Shown piece after piece: positions 11,098-23,085 of a stretch of 64,000 bases of DNA. This DNA is from Cinnamomum chago. Its lineage: Eukaryota > Streptophyta > Magnoliopsida > Laurales > Lauraceae. The first letter of the stretch is position 1; each line of letters begins with the position of its first letter. Below the pieces are notes generated by a model. It made no database searches. It saw only the letters and a list, made by a program, of their open reading frames with translations, and was not told the DNA's origin. The stretch is from NCBI GenBank assembly GCA_038049695.1, contig CP142452.1, positions 50,922,501 to 50,986,500 on the forward strand, read 5' to 3'. Made by a program: the position numbers and the translations under genes.

Positions 11098-11105
11098 TAT
11101 AAAAG
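11098..11105 (+). promoter_or_regulatory. TATA box of the antisense gene in the Tat element
   Basis: CTATAAAAGCAATTG at 11097 on contains TATAAAAG, about 128 bases upstream of the ATG at 11226. It points opposite to gag-pol. The next 120 bases are pyrimidine-rich, CTCC/TTC-type plant leader sequence. It is a good candidate for an independent promoter inside the element. Confidence 0.65.
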
Positions 11106-11225
11106 CAATTGAGGTGGGATCTCTTGCTCCTATTGCTTTCTTTTTGCAAAAGTCTTCAAGAGTTGCTCTAAGATCAAGAATCCTCCTTCTTTAAGAGTCT
11201 TCAAGTTCTCCTTTCTTCTCCATCC

Positions 11226-12604
11226 ATGGCTTCAAGTAAGTTTTTTATTTCTTTTTACAAGAAATTCCATGTAAAGAAAGTTTCATCATTTTTTTTTCCT
11301 ATTTTTTTTTTTTTTTTTTTTTGCTGCTGTACGGACATGTCCGTACAGCTTGGGCCGTACGGCCATGTGGCCCATGGGCCACGGCTTGTGGGCCAGCCCA
11401 TAATTTTTCTTTTTTTTTTTTTTTTTTTCTTTTTTTTTTTGAATTTGCTGACACATATTTTTGTTTTCTTGTCAGCTGACTTGCCAGAGGGTTCCGACTT
11501 CGAGCCCTCTATGGATATGGCTTTCGACAATGCCTCGGATGAGCAAATGGAGACAGAAAGTACTCCACCCATCATAGAAGAAGGTATTTCATAGTGATAA
11601 TCTTGAAATTGATTTTTTTTTTTGACAAGATCATATTCATACCTTTTCTTGTGTTTCTGCCAGCAGGTTGTGAAGCAACAGGAGAAGTTCCTTCGTCTTC
11701 CTCAGGGCCAGAGCAGGAGATGCCAACAGCCGATCCAGAAGTAGGGGCTTCTTCTACCAGTCCCGTTACGGCAGAGGCAGGACTTTGTGGTGATATTGCT
11801 TCTTCAGTGGCTCCAATTGGAAAGAGCCTTTTGATTTCTTCTCCACCACAGCCTGACATGGGCAGTCAGCCAACACAGCGTGGTGAATCTCCATCCGGAC
11901 CATCCCTTCGATATGCAAAGAAGGTGTTGAAGAGTGTGCTGAGCTCATGGGTTGAGACTCTTTCTTCTGGCCACTTGGAGGCTGGCTTTGGCATGGTCAA
12001 GCACGTGCAAGACATCCTTGCTGATAGTGCAGAGGTTGGCCTGGACATTACAAGTGCTAAGACCTTTGTTGATGATGTCATCGCGCTGGGTAACAAGTGG
12101 AATGAGACCAAGTATTTCCCAAATGATGACTTCTTCAGAGAGATGTTCTTCAAGCCGTGCGGCGAGGTTAAATCTAAAATGAACGAGATCGCGCGGACTC
12201 GGAAGCAATACGTTCGGGAGAGGAACGTTACTGAGTTAGCGATCCTTGAGCTGACTCAGGACCTGCACCGTCTTGATAGGGAGGTCAAAGAGACTAGGCA
12301 GCACCTTGAACTGTTGGAAGAACAGGCTGCTGCCAAGTGGACTGCCGTCGTTGAAGCTCGTGCCAAAGAGGGAGCTTTGATTCGCCAGGTTGAGGAAACT
12401 GACAGCCATCTCCGGAGGAAGACTCAGGAGTATGAGCAGTGGCAAATTCTCTGGGAAGAGCTTCCTCGTGCCGAAGATGGGTCGCGGCGTTCTGCCATGT
12501 TTTATGGCAAGATCTTGAAGAAGCGCGGTCTGGAAGCTTTAGAAGCTAAGGCCAAGAGTCTGCTTGAGGAGCTGGATCTTTGGTTGAAGACCATGCTAGA
12601 CTGA
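11226..12604 (+). CDS. Antisense accessory gene of the Tat element, coiled-coil protein
   Basis: The gene reads opposite to gag-pol, between pol and the 3' LTR, where Tat-lineage elements are known to carry extra ORFs. A first ATG at 11226 is followed at once by a consensus GTAAGT donor. A short acidic coding block (about 11476-11583) and the main block (about 11667-12604) are bordered by AG and GT signals, so at least two introns are likely. The main block opens with a Ser/Pro-rich low-complexity stretch, then a globular helical part (YAKKVLKSVLSSWVETLSSG), then a heptad-like helix rich in E, K, R and L to the C-terminus. I see no transmembrane segment or enzyme motif. I do not recognise the family, and the function is unknown. 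The coding blocks look open, suggesting past selection. Confidence 0.7.
11327..11395. repeat. Palindromic-word cluster in first intron of the antisense gene
   Basis: Three perfect palindromes lie in 55 bases: 22 bp at 11327-11348 (core CGGACATGTCCG), 12 bp GGCCGTACGGCC at 11353-11364 and 14 bp TGGCCCATGGGCCA at 11368-11381. They are flanked on both sides by long T runs. The architecture matches the LTR clusters but lies outside any LTR. Confidence 0.85.
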
Positions 12605-14103
12605 GCTCTTGATTTATAACAAACTCCTCTTTTTTTTGTACCTCTATGTAAAACATTTTTTGTACTTTGTGTACCTTTTACTTAAATTCTTTTGATGAAA
12701 ATAAGCAAAGGTTGGATGAGAATGTTTGTTTGAAAATTTTGATCAAAAGGTTGTCATTTTGTGAAAATCTTTTGTCAAAAGGGTTGTTTTAGGCATGAGA
12801 GCCAGTTTTTGAGACATGTTTTGGCATGGGAGCCAGATTTTGTTTACGGCATGAAAGCCAAATTTCAGGTGGCATCTATAGCCGGATTTGGATGGCATCT
12901 ATAGCCAGTTTGTTTTGAAAACCAGTTTGTTTTGTTGGCATGCAAGCCGGGTTTTTGTTTTGGTTGGCGTAAAAGCCGGTTTTTTTTTTAAAATGGCATG
13001 AAAGCCGAGTTTTTGGCGTGGGAGCCAAAGATTTTATGGCATGAGAGCCAAGATTTGGTTTGTGGCATGAGAGCCGGTTTTGTTTTTGGTGTAAGAACCA
13101 GATTTTGTTTTTGGCATGAAAGCCGAAATTTATTTTTGGCATGGAAGCCAGATTTTTTGTTTTTGGCATGAAAGCCAGATTTTGAGGTGGCATGAAAGCC
13201 GATTTTTTTGGAGTGGCATGAAAGCCGGATTTTTTTTTTTTTGAAAACCAAATTTTGTTTTGTTGGCCTGGAAGCCGAATTTTGATTTTTGGCATAAAAG
13301 CCGAGTTTTTGGCGTTAAAGCCAGGTTTTTGGTTTTCAAAAATGCAAGTATCGACTAAAAGTCGCCTCCCTGCTGAATGGTATTGCAAGTATCGATGGAA
13401 TGTCGCTTCCTTGCTCATTCGGTTGCGAGTATCGATGGAATGTCGCCTTCTCGCGGATTTGGGTGCAAGTATCGATGGGATGTCTTCAAAAAATTTTGTT
13501 TTATGGGTATCGATGGAATGTCGCTTCCCCACGATTTTTGAAGTTTAAGGTTTTTTCGAACCTTTGTTTTGTTTTTTGTTTGTTTTAAAATTTGAGTTGT
13601 GGATATCAACTGGAACGTTGCGTCTCCACGATTTTTGAAATTTTGAGGTTTTGGAAGTATCGAATGGGGTTCGCATTCTTCCGATTTTGGGTTTTGCAAG
13701 TATCAACTGAACGTCGCTTCCCTGCGGTTTTTGAAAAACCATTTTTTTTTTGTTTAAAGACACGAGGGTCATAAATTTTGACTCAAAACCGTTTTGGTGG
13801 TAAAAGTCGGGATGGACTAGGGCTGAAATCCCTAGGTCCTGATTTTGTTTCAAACCGTGAATTTTGGTTTCAAGGATCGAAAATTTTGGTTAAGTTTGGG
13901 AAGAAGCTCCTAAACTTGGATTTTTGGATTTGCTTTTTTTTTTAACAATGAAACAATGAAAGAAACATTGTTTTGAGGGTTTTTTTTTTTTTAGAAATTT
14001 CAACAAGAGGATGAAAATTTCAAAAGGAGTGGGTTTGACGAGCAGATACCTAGGAATAGGCTTTGGCCGTGCAGGCGTCGCTCTGACCCGATGGAAGAAG
14101 CCT
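12605..14103. other. Tat untranslated spacer with two repeat arrays
   Basis: No gene is supported between the antisense gene and pol. From about 12790 to 13330 a degenerate unit of about 30 bases around GGCATGAAAGCCGATTTTTG recurs some fifteen times. From about 13340 to 13740 a longer unit around AAGTATCGATGGAATGTCGC recurs about six to seven times. The remainder (13740-14100) is T-rich single-copy sequence. Long minus-strand open frames over the first array are repeat artefacts. Tandem repeats in this region are known for Tat/Ogre elements. Confidence 0.8.
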
Positions 14104-17100
14104 TCAAGGGTAGTACCGCTTCAAGAACTTTCCATTGATGGGCAGCATACATCTGTCACCTTCCATATTTAGAAGAGCGTATGCGCCGTTGGAGAAGACT
14201 TTGTCGATGACGAAAGGTCCCTCCCATTTTGGTTCAAATTTGCCTTTGGATTTGTTGGCAAAAACCATTGGTCTTTTTACTGTAAGAACCAAGTCTCCCT
14301 TTTTGTAGGCGCGTTGCCTGACCTTTTTGTCAAAAGATCCTGCCATGCGTGCTTGGTAGAGTTCAATGCTTTGTAGAGCTTCGAGCCGTCTCTCATCGAG
14401 GTTATCCAGCTCTTGGAGTCTTAATTTGACATTACTTTCTTGCGTCATGTCATTTTGTAGCGATACCCTTAAGGAAGGAATTTGAACTTCCAAAGGGACA
14501 ACAGCTTCGCATCCATAGACCAAGGAGAATGGTGTGCTATGGGTTGGTCCTCGAACTGTGGTTCGATAGGCCCACAAAGCTTCAGGCAGTTTGTCGCCCC
14601 AATCTCTTTTGTGACTAGAGACCATTTTCTTGAGGATTTTGCAGAGCGTCTTGTTGAAGGCCTCTGCTAGCCCATTCGCCGCCGGATTGTACGGAGTTGA
14701 AGGACAACTTTGGATTTTGTATTTGTCGCAGAACTTGTAGAATCGGTGATCGCGGAACTGTGGTCCGTTATCATGGACGAATCTTTTAGGTATGTCGAAG
14801 CGACAAATGATGTTGGTGCGCAAGAACTGAAGGACTGATGAGGTCTTCATTTCACTAAGCGCAAATGCTTCTGACCACTTGGAGAAATAATCCGTAGCGG
14901 CGAAGATGAAGTGATGACCTTTGCTCGATGGAGGGGAGATAGGACCTATGATGTCCATACCCCAGGCTTCAAAAGGCCATGAGATTGCTGTAGGATGTAG
15001 CCATTCCGGAGGCATGTGGACATAATCTGCATGAACTTGGCATTGTTGGCAGCGCTTAGCAAATTGCATTGCATCAGCCACCATGGTAGGCCAATAATAA
15101 CCTAACCTTTTTATCTGATCGTAGAGCTTAGGCCCAGCCTGATGGGCTCCACAAAGACCAGCATGTACTTCTTTGAGTGTTTCCTCAGCCTCTTGTTGTG
15201 ACAAGCAGCGTAGAAGTATTCCATTATAGGATTTTCTATACAGCATTTTTGAAGGAATATCCAAATGAAAGTTTGGGGCTCGCCTTTGGATGCTTACCCG
15301 TTCTTTTGGATCTTCAGGTAGGATTCCGAACATTATGTAATCAATGAACGGATCCCTCCAGTCGCCGATCAGAGGTTTAAGGACGGAGATCCGACTTCCA
15401 ACCACTTGATGGCATTCAGCAACTGCTTGATGTGTGTTGAGAGGAGGGAGAATCCTTTTTTGACACACTGTAATTTGCATGTTTTCCTCTTCTTGGATTG
15501 CCATAGATGCAGCAAGTCCAGCCAGGGCATCTGCACGAATGTTTTCACCTCTGAGGATGTGGGTGATGTGACAGATGTCGAACTTTTGTCGAAGCGATTG
15601 TGCCTTGTTATAGTAAGGCAACAGATCGGGCTTCCTGACTTCAAATTTCTGATTCATCTGGTTGACGATCAGTTGAGAGTCTCCAAAAGCTTCCAGTGTA
15701 GTAATGCAGGATTCAAGGGCGAGCTCCAATCCTACGATGAGGGCTTGGTACTCAGCTGCATTGTTTGAACATGGTTCCAGTAGCGAGAATGCGTGTGGAA
15801 TCATGTATTTGTCGGGACTAACAAAGAGAATGCCAATTCCCGATATTTGATTTCCCTTTTCATTTGTCCTGGTTGCGCCATCGAAGTACATGTGCCAGGA
15901 AGCATTTGATAAGGAAGTCTCCACACTGTAGACAGGTTCGTCTGGGAGGTCGTCCCTGAGTGGAGAATCTTTAGGCAATGGATGCTCGGCGAGGAAATCC
16001 GCTAGAGCTTGGCCTTTGATTGCTTTTTGTGGTACATACCTAATGTCAAATTGTGACAGGAGGATGGACCATTTTGCCAGTCGGGCATTAAGAGAACCTG
16101 CTTTCGTGACAAGGACCTTTAGGAGGTTGATCCTCGAAATCAGGTACACTGTGTTGGATAGCAGGTAGTGACGCAGTTTTTGTACAGCGAACATCACTGC
16201 CAAGCATTCTTTTTCGACTGGAGAGTAGCGATGCTCCGCACCTATCAACATGCGGCTAAGGTAATATAGAGCAGCTTCTTTTCCCTCGCCATTCTTTTGT
16301 GCGAGTAGAGCGCCTAAAGAACAGTCAAGGGCTCTTGTGTACAAGAGGAATGGTTTTCCAGTTGTGGGGGCAGCCAACACTGGAGGTTTAGTCAGGTATG
16401 ACTTGATGTCCTGGAACGCGGCTTCACATTCAGCATCCCAGACAAAATCGACACCTTTTTTCATTAACCGAGAGAATGGACGGCACTTCCCTGATAGGTT
16501 GGAGATGAACCGTCGAATGTATGCCAATCTTCCTTGGAGCCCTTTTAATTGTCTTAGGGTTCTTGGAGATGGCATTTCTAGGATAGCCTTGACTTTGATG
16601 GGGTCAAGCTCTATGCCAGCTTTCCGTACTATGAATCCGAGAAACTTACCCGATGAAACACCGAAGAAGCATTTGAGGGGATTCATTCGCAGTTTGTGTT
16701 TGCGAAGTCAGAAGAAGACTTCTCGAAGATCTTTGAGATGGTCTTCTTTTCTTTTGCTTTTGACGGCGAGGTCGTCGACATAACATTCGACCGTCTTGTG
16801 CTGCATATCTTGGAAGATCTTCATCATAGCCCTCTGATATGTAGCGCCGGCATTCTTCAGACCGAATGGCATGACAGTGTAGCAATACACGCCGAACGGG
16901 GTCCGAAATGCTGTGTGTTTTTCATCTTCAGGATGCATCTTTATCTGATTGTAGCCAGAGAAGCCATCCATGAATGTCATTCGCTTGAACCCACAGGTGT
17001 TGTCGATCATCACCTCCGGTATAGGGAGCGGGAATTCATCTTTTGGGGATGCATTGTTTAGGTCTCTGTAATCAATGCAGACCCTAATTTGCCCATTTTT

Positions 17101-19755
17101 CTTTGTCACGGGGACGATGTTGGCCAACCATTCAGGATGTTGTTCCTCACGGATGAAGCCAACGCTTTTGAGTTTTTGAACTTCTTGTTCAATTTTGTCC
17201 ATCACATCAGGACGAAACCTTCTTTGGCCTTGTTTGACAGGCTTGATATCTTTTTGAAGATTGAGTTTGTGGACTGCTATTTTGGGGTCTAAGCCAGGCA
17301 TCTCAGCGTAAGACCATGCAAAACAATCAACGAACTCATGAAGAAACGCGATATACTCGGGTAACTCATCATCCTTTATATTCTTGCTTATGAATACAGG
17401 ACGTGGGTTATCAGGTGTTCCCAAGTCTATCTTTTGAACAGAATCTTCAGTTGGAAGGTTTGAAGGTGGTTCCTCCACAATGTTTTCCGAGGCTTCCAAC
17501 CCAACAAAGCCTTCTGGAGTTCCAAAGGTATCTACAGACCACGGCTCTGCTTTTGTCCATGGGTCTTCTTGATTGGTACTTTTCTCAAGATTTGCCATGA
17601 GATGGTCGCAATCACCTGTTGAAACTAGGTCGAAGTAGGGCACTTCCTTTGGAGACAGTGGTTCTTCTGGGTCAGAGAACCGTGTATCTGTATTATCGAA
17701 CAATTCTTCTTCATCATCAGAGGAATCATACCAATTGGATAAACTTCCTGGATCCTTGATGGTCAACTCTTCAAAGAAATATCCAGGGAGATCAATGTCT
17801 TCATTAATATGAGATGTTGAGGCTTGGTGGACAGGATGACTTTGCGGCCTTTGTGTCAACTGTCTCAAGGAGGCGTCAGGATCATACCCCAGCCCATATG
17901 AAGACTTTTCTATGTGGTGGTGGGGTTTCCAACTTTCCAGTTGACTTTTGGTCAGGGTTGGTTCCAATGGCGTGATAATACCACGGCCATCTCCCAAACC
18001 GATTGGGTTCTGAGCGTCGTAGCCCATTTTCTTCATGATAGCTTGCGCCATTGGACTATACAGGGATAGTTGAGGCATACCTTCATTTTGGAAAGGTTCA
18101 AGCGAAGAATTTGATGAAGAAACTCCCGATTTATGGAAGAAGATTGGCTTTTCTTCTGCTGATGTTGCTGGAACAACGAAGGAAGCAGATGCCGGATCTT
18201 CTATGTCAACGGTTGTCTCCATCGGAGTGAGAGCGGGCTGAACTTGTTGATCATCAGCTCGGCTTGACAATGTATCGTCTTCTGGCTCTGAGTCCGAATT
18301 CATGTCTTGCAAGATAGACACGAAGGAGACAACAAACTTGCCCCCAGCCCTTTGTTTTGTCTTCTTTGCTTTGGTGGTGATCACCAGAGGCTTTGAAGAC
18401 TTGAGGGAGACCATGAAGGGAGATTGATTATTCTCTTCGGTTTTGATAGAGGGTTTATTTTCTTCTGGTGATTGCTGAGGAGCCTTGCCTTTGTCTTTCT
18501 GGAGATTTTCGGCAAAGGGTGTTGTTTCTTCCTCCCTTTCTTCTTTTTCATCTTTGTACATCTGAGCATCTGCGAAATAGACTTCTTTGCCTTTGAAGGG
18601 CTTTTTGTCTGCAAACACTCGATGTATCAAGCCGTCATTGCCAACGAACTTGATGCACTGATGTAAATTCGAAGGGACAACACCATTCTCGTGTATCCAG
18701 GGGCGTCCGAGAAGGATGTTGTAGCATGAAGGGGTCTTTATTGCATAGACAGTGACCTCGGAGATAAGATCACCGATTTGCAACTTGATTTTGCCGATCG
18801 GCCTTTGAGCGCTGCCATCATAACCAAAGATGGACACAGACGTGTGACTCAGCTTGCTAGGCGGAATGCCCAGTTCTTCGAGTGCCGAAGTGGAGATGAG
18901 GTTGAGTGCAGAACCTGGATCGATCTGGATTCTGCGTAGTGGTACCTCTTTGATGTACCCAGTGAAGTACAGGGGTCGGTTGTGCTTTGTCTCTCCTAGC
19001 AGGAGGTCTTCCTTGGTGAAGGCGATGGTTGCACTTGCTGCTTTTTGAACCGAGAGGCATTCGATGCAGGATCCCTCAGTTTTCTTCTTTTCTCCTTTTG
19101 AGGGAGTCTTTGACTTTTTGACCCTATGGTCCATTTCAATTTGTAGGACTTGTGGGGCATGTTTGTCGACATCCGCATCCAGCATTTGTAGTTCTGAAAT
19201 GAGATTATCACGAGTCTGTGGTGACATTCGTAATAAGTCTAGGATGTGCAGACGTGCAGGTATGTGTTTGAAGTGCTGAATCAAGTCGTACTTGAAAGCC
19301 TCCTTGGGGCCTGCATTTTCATTATTCTTGCCACTAGGGGCGTTTATAGCTTGTTTTCCCGAAGGATTTACATAAGAAGCAGAAGGTTGGTTGTAGTTTT
19401 TGTGGTAATCCTGGCCAGAACGGGTACCTCTACCAACTTCAAGAGCTTCTAGAGAAGGGTCTTTGTTTAGAAGATCACCCTCAAGATCGAGGGGTTGTTC
19501 CTTCTCATTTGCTGAAGATGTCTCTGTGTCAGCATTGCCATCTTCAGTAATTGTGTTGCATGGAGCATTTTCCGGGAACAAGTCCTGAACAGCATCCAGC
19601 AACTTTCCTTCTTTATCGAAGATTTTGTCGGTCCAGACATCATCGATGAGATCGGGCATTTGGGACCAATTAACCGGATTTTCTCTAAAGAAGATTTCAC
19701 CGGCTGGAATTTCTTCAAGGTGATCAGTCGGAAGAGGTTTGAGTTCCGATGTCAC
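14104..19755 (-). pseudogene. pol: Tat pol: protease, RT, RNase H, second RNase H, integrase
   Basis: Domains in minus-strand order: a long linker; aspartic protease with DPGSALNLIS near 18920; RT from about 17.2 kb (RFRPDVMDKIEQEVQKL, CIDYRDLNNASPKDEFPLP, YVDDLAVKSKR near 16780); RNase H about 16.0-16.5 kb; a second, archaeal-type RNase H about 15.5-15.9 kb (MYFDGATRTNEKG, NNAAEYQALI); integrase about 14.2-15.2 kb with its zinc part near CQQCQVHADY, catalytic core MDIIGP, HDNGPQFRD and ANGLAEAFNKTL, and a C-terminal GPFVIDKVF block. The second RNase H is the hallmark of the Tat lineage. Almost all of the region is open with about one break, so this is a recent fossil. Confidence 0.93.
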
Positions 19756-20184
19756 TGTTTCAGGAGACGAAGCCTAAGAAGGTGAGGAATTATCATCCTA
19801 AGTTATTGCATTGCAAGTAACTTTGACGGAAGATGCCTCCAAGATGAACTGTTGGGAATCAGATTCGTCCTCAGATGTAAGAGGATCATCGATCCAACAG
19901 CTTTCTTCGTTTTCCGGGGTTACCGGGGGAGATTCCTGTAAATTTTTAGGAACTTCCGGTGCTGGGTTGTGACGAAGCTGATTGATGCGACCTTGTTCTT
20001 GCTCTATAGCAAGGTGCTGCAAGATCCTTGCGTATTCATCGAGATTAGGCACGGGAGCCAAATCTTCTTCTTCGTATGCTCCTTGTGGTTCAACATGGTT
20101 GGGTTCCATTAGAGTATTTTCTTGGACAGCCTCTTGGTCTTCTTCATCATCAGACCAGGATCCTTGCGGCTGTAATGGGTTATA

Positions 20185-23085
20185 TCAGATTACTAGCATA
20201 AGATGAGATTCAGGGATCCATTCCTCGTCGGAGAGATATTCTCCTGTTTCGAGGGATTCCTCCCACTCATCGATGTCACTAGCGGTGTCACTGGACTCAT
20301 ATCCATCCATGGAGAATCCGACCACTGAGTTGCAAGAGTATGATGCCCCCTGCGTAGTTTCATCTTTGAGGTGTGGTGGCATGAAATCACCAAGAGTGAA
20401 TTTTCTTACCGCCTTTGAAGCCTTAGGAGAGGACTCTTCTATTGCCCCCAGTGAAGCGGTAGAGGAGGTTTCTGCCTTTTCAGCGACTTCTTGCTTTTTC
20501 AGAGTTTTCTCCTGCTGTTTGAGCCTGCGGAGTTGTCTCCTGGCTTGCCTTCGCTGTTGAGCGGTGGGCTTTGTTTTGACGACCTCCCAATCTTCATCTT
20601 CTAGGATATCGGGGTGTACCCGTATGGGTTGTCCGTCTGATGTTGGATATGGAACCAACTCTTGGGACGTCTGGGTCATCTTTACCACTTTGAAGGAAGT
20701 AGTGATCTTCTCTTTTGGTGATTTTTGTTTTTGTCCATACGACACCATGTTGACGGAGGCAGACCCATAGTTCTTGTCGAAGGTAATGACTCCGTTTTTC
20801 CACATCTCATTTATCTTCTCTCTCACAACAAAGCATTGATTGAGAGGATGTGAGACCATCTGATAGTATGGACAGTACCGAGGATCGTTGGTTTTGCCAA
20901 CATCTCCTGGTCTTTTGGGGTCAGGCAATGTAAGTTTGCCGTTTGCTAGGAGTGCCCCAAAGATTTCTTCAACATCTTCATCGAATGGGTATTTCTTTTC
21001 TACTCGTTCTTTGAAGGCATCAGAGAGTTCAGGCTTTTTACCTGCAGCTTTGTTTTCAGCTTTCTTTGGCGGCTGAGGAGCTGACTTGGTTTGCACAGTG
21101 AGAACCTCCTTTGTCTTTGGTTTTGAGGTTGCAATGGCAGTCGGCTCTTTCTTTGATGACTTCTGACTGTTTAGGTCTTTGATCACCGTTTCAGCTTCCA
21201 TGGCTGCTTCCAGGAGTTCTCCCAGGTTCTTTGATTTGTTGCCGATGATCATGGAGCGGATTCTTGCTCTCATGTTGTTTCGGCAGATGTCAACCAGTGA
21301 CGCTTGTGGCAGTACATCGGAGCATTTGTATGCCATTGCCTTCCATTTGTGAATGAAGTCATATGTTGACTCATTCTCTCCCTGTTTTAGGCTGCAGAGC
21401 TGAGCCATAGTAACAGGATGATCCTCACCTTTGAAGTGGGATAGGAAGCGTGTCTCCAACATGGCCCAATTTTGAATGGAGTCCTCAGGCAGAGTGGAGT
21501 ACCAATCAAAGGCCGTACCTTTTAGGGTACTTGCAAAGAGGCAGATTTTGAGGGCATCTTGATCCGCAATAGCTCCCGTCAGGATTTTGAAATGGATGAC
21601 GTGTTGTCTGGCTGAACCTTTCCCCGTATATGTTTGGAGAGTAGGTTGCTTGAATTTTGTAGGGAACGGGACCGAGTCCATCCACAAGGGATATGGTGGC
21701 TTGATCCCATGCTCCTTTAGTGTATCCTCTTCTTTTGCTTTGGCGAGGATATCGTCAACGTCCTTTTTGGTAAGGGCGCGTGACTCACTGTTTTCCGTAT
21801 TTTCCTCGTCGCCTTGATGGCTCGGAGGAGCTTCATTGTTTTGTGGACGCTGAAGATTGAGAATTAGGTTCTCTATTAGAGTCTCTATCCTCTGCTGCCC
21901 TTGCTCCAGCTGCTGGATGCGTGGGGTTACGTCATCATGCGGCGGAGGTTGCTCAGCATTTGTGACCAAGACGTTCATTCTTCGAGAGTCGAAAGAGGAT
22001 ACAGTCTTGGTGACTGAGCTGGAGCTCATTCTTTTAGATGAAGAGCTCGAAGATTGGTCACTCTGATGTCCTTGGCTTGAAGGAGCGGGAGAGTTTTCTT
22101 TATGTCTTCGTGTCCAGGAGACGCTGCGAGTCACCGGTCGTCTGACATGGATTTTAGTTGCTGAGTTCTGGCGTTTTCTGGTTTTGCCAACCATATTAAC
22201 AGCAACAACTTGGTCGGGTCTTTCTTTTTCGACCCATTTTTGGGAGACCTGAAGTGCAGAATCCTGGGTTCTTTGCTTCTCTAGTCTCTTTTGTCTATAT
22301 ACCGTGCGGCGACGCATACGACGAGCGATTTGAGCTTCGGTTAGCTCTGGCTGTGCTCTGGCAATGAAGGACGTAGTCCCTGGTGCGCAGCAGCCAAGCT
22401 TGTCTTCTTTGAAGACGGGCAAGGACAGGATTTGGACGCGGTCCTTTGCCTGTCGCAGCGAAGCTTTGAATTTTCCGAGTTCCGCTCCTGTTGAGAGAAA
22501 GGGTCGATTCGCAGGTGTGCAGGCCTCGGCAGGTTCTTGCGGAGGCCTTACGATGCACGATTTGATTTTGGGCTTGTATGAGCAAGCCGGCTCGTGCTGA
22601 GTTGGTTTTGTTTGGCGGAGGGTAGGCTTCTCCTCTTTCATGTAAGCAAGAGGGTAGAACCGGTTCTCCTTGAGAGGGGCCAGGTATGCTGGCTTTGCTG
22701 ATGTTTGTGACCTTCGCTGTTTGGGTGAAGGCCTTGGAGACCAAGTCTTTGAGCAGACCTGGTTTCTTGCTGGTTGAGGCTTTGCAGGAGCACTACGGGC
22801 CTCAGGCTTCTTGATGATCGCCCTTGGTATCACTGTAGTGATACGTTGAGGGGCGGTTCTCTGCTTCTTGGCAGGTGCGGTTTCTTCTGCGGGTAGTGGG
22901 AATGGTCCCAATGACCCGAAGACAATGGTCCGGGGAGTAGAGTTTGACCCGGTGTCTTCTGAGTTGCCAAGGGAAATGACGCTTCGGCAGCTGGCAGGGC
23001 GCTTGTAAGTGCGCTTGGTTTGTTTGTCTTGGAGCATGAGCTGGTACTTGTTCTCATCAAAGGTGATGGTTAATGAAGCTGCCAT
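20185..23085 (-). CDS. gag: Tat gag polyprotein
   Basis: An open frame of 966 residues starts MAASLTITFDENKYQL. The first 400 residues are basic, low-complexity and Arg/Lys/Ser-rich. The capsid-like Gag core spans roughly residues 460-640 (PFPTKFKQPTLQTYTGKGSA, KGTAFDWYSTLPEDSI and FKGEDHPVTMAQLCSLKQGE). It is followed by a Lys-rich linker and a compact cysteine/histidine site (YCPYYQMVSHPLNQCFV). The C-terminus is acidic. It is unusually long for a gag, as in Ogre/Tat elements. A short open stretch follows at 19798-20109 before pol, and probably belongs to the gag-pol junction. Gag builds the particle that carries element RNA. Confidence 0.9.
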   Translation of the reverse strand: MAASLTITFDENKYQLMLQDKQTKRTYKRPASCRSVISLGNSEDTGSNSTPRTIVFGSLGPFPLPAEETAPAKKQRTAPQRITTVIPRAIIKKPEARSAPAKPQPARNQVCSKTWSPRPSPKQRRSQTSAKPAYLAPLKENRFYPLAYMKEEKPTLRQTKPTQHEPACSYKPKIKSCIVRPPQEPAEACTPANRPFLSTGAELGKFKASLRQAKDRVQILSLPVFKEDKLGCCAPGTTSFIARAQPELTEAQIARRMRRRTVYRQKRLEKQRTQDSALQVSQKWVEKERPDQVVAVNMVGKTRKRQNSATKIHVRRPVTRSVSWTRRHKENSPAPSSQGHQSDQSSSSSSKRMSSSSVTKTVSSFDSRRMNVLVTNAEQPPPHDDVTPRIQQLEQGQQRIETLIENLILNLQRPQNNEAPPSHQGDEENTENSESRALTKKDVDDILAKAKEEDTLKEHGIKPPYPLWMDSVPFPTKFKQPTLQTYTGKGSARQHVIHFKILTGAIADQDALKICLFASTLKGTAFDWYSTLPEDSIQNWAMLETRFLSHFKGEDHPVTMAQLCSLKQGENESTYDFIHKWKAMAYKCSDVLPQASLVDICRNNMRARIRSMIIGNKSKNLGELLEAAMEAETVIKDLNSQKSSKKEPTAIATSKPKTKEVLTVQTKSAPQPPKKAENKAAGKKPELSDAFKERVEKKYPFDEDVEEIFGALLANGKLTLPDPKRPGDVGKTNDPRYCPYYQMVSHPLNQCFVVREKINEMWKNGVITFDKNYGSASVNMVSYGQKQKSPKEKITTSFKVVKMTQTSQELVPYPTSDGQPIRVHPDILEDEDWEVVKTKPTAQQRRQARRQLRRLKQQEKTLKKQEVAEKAETSSTASLGAIEESSPKASKAVRKFTLGDFMPPHLKDETTQGASYSCNSVVGFSMDGYESSDTASDIDEWEESLETGEYLSDEEWIPESHLMLVI

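Noticed and set aside
12876-13532. 218-residue minus-strand frame with repeated HAKNK-type text
   Set aside because: It is pure translation of the tandem repeat in the Tat spacer, interrupted and degenerate, with no conserved domain.
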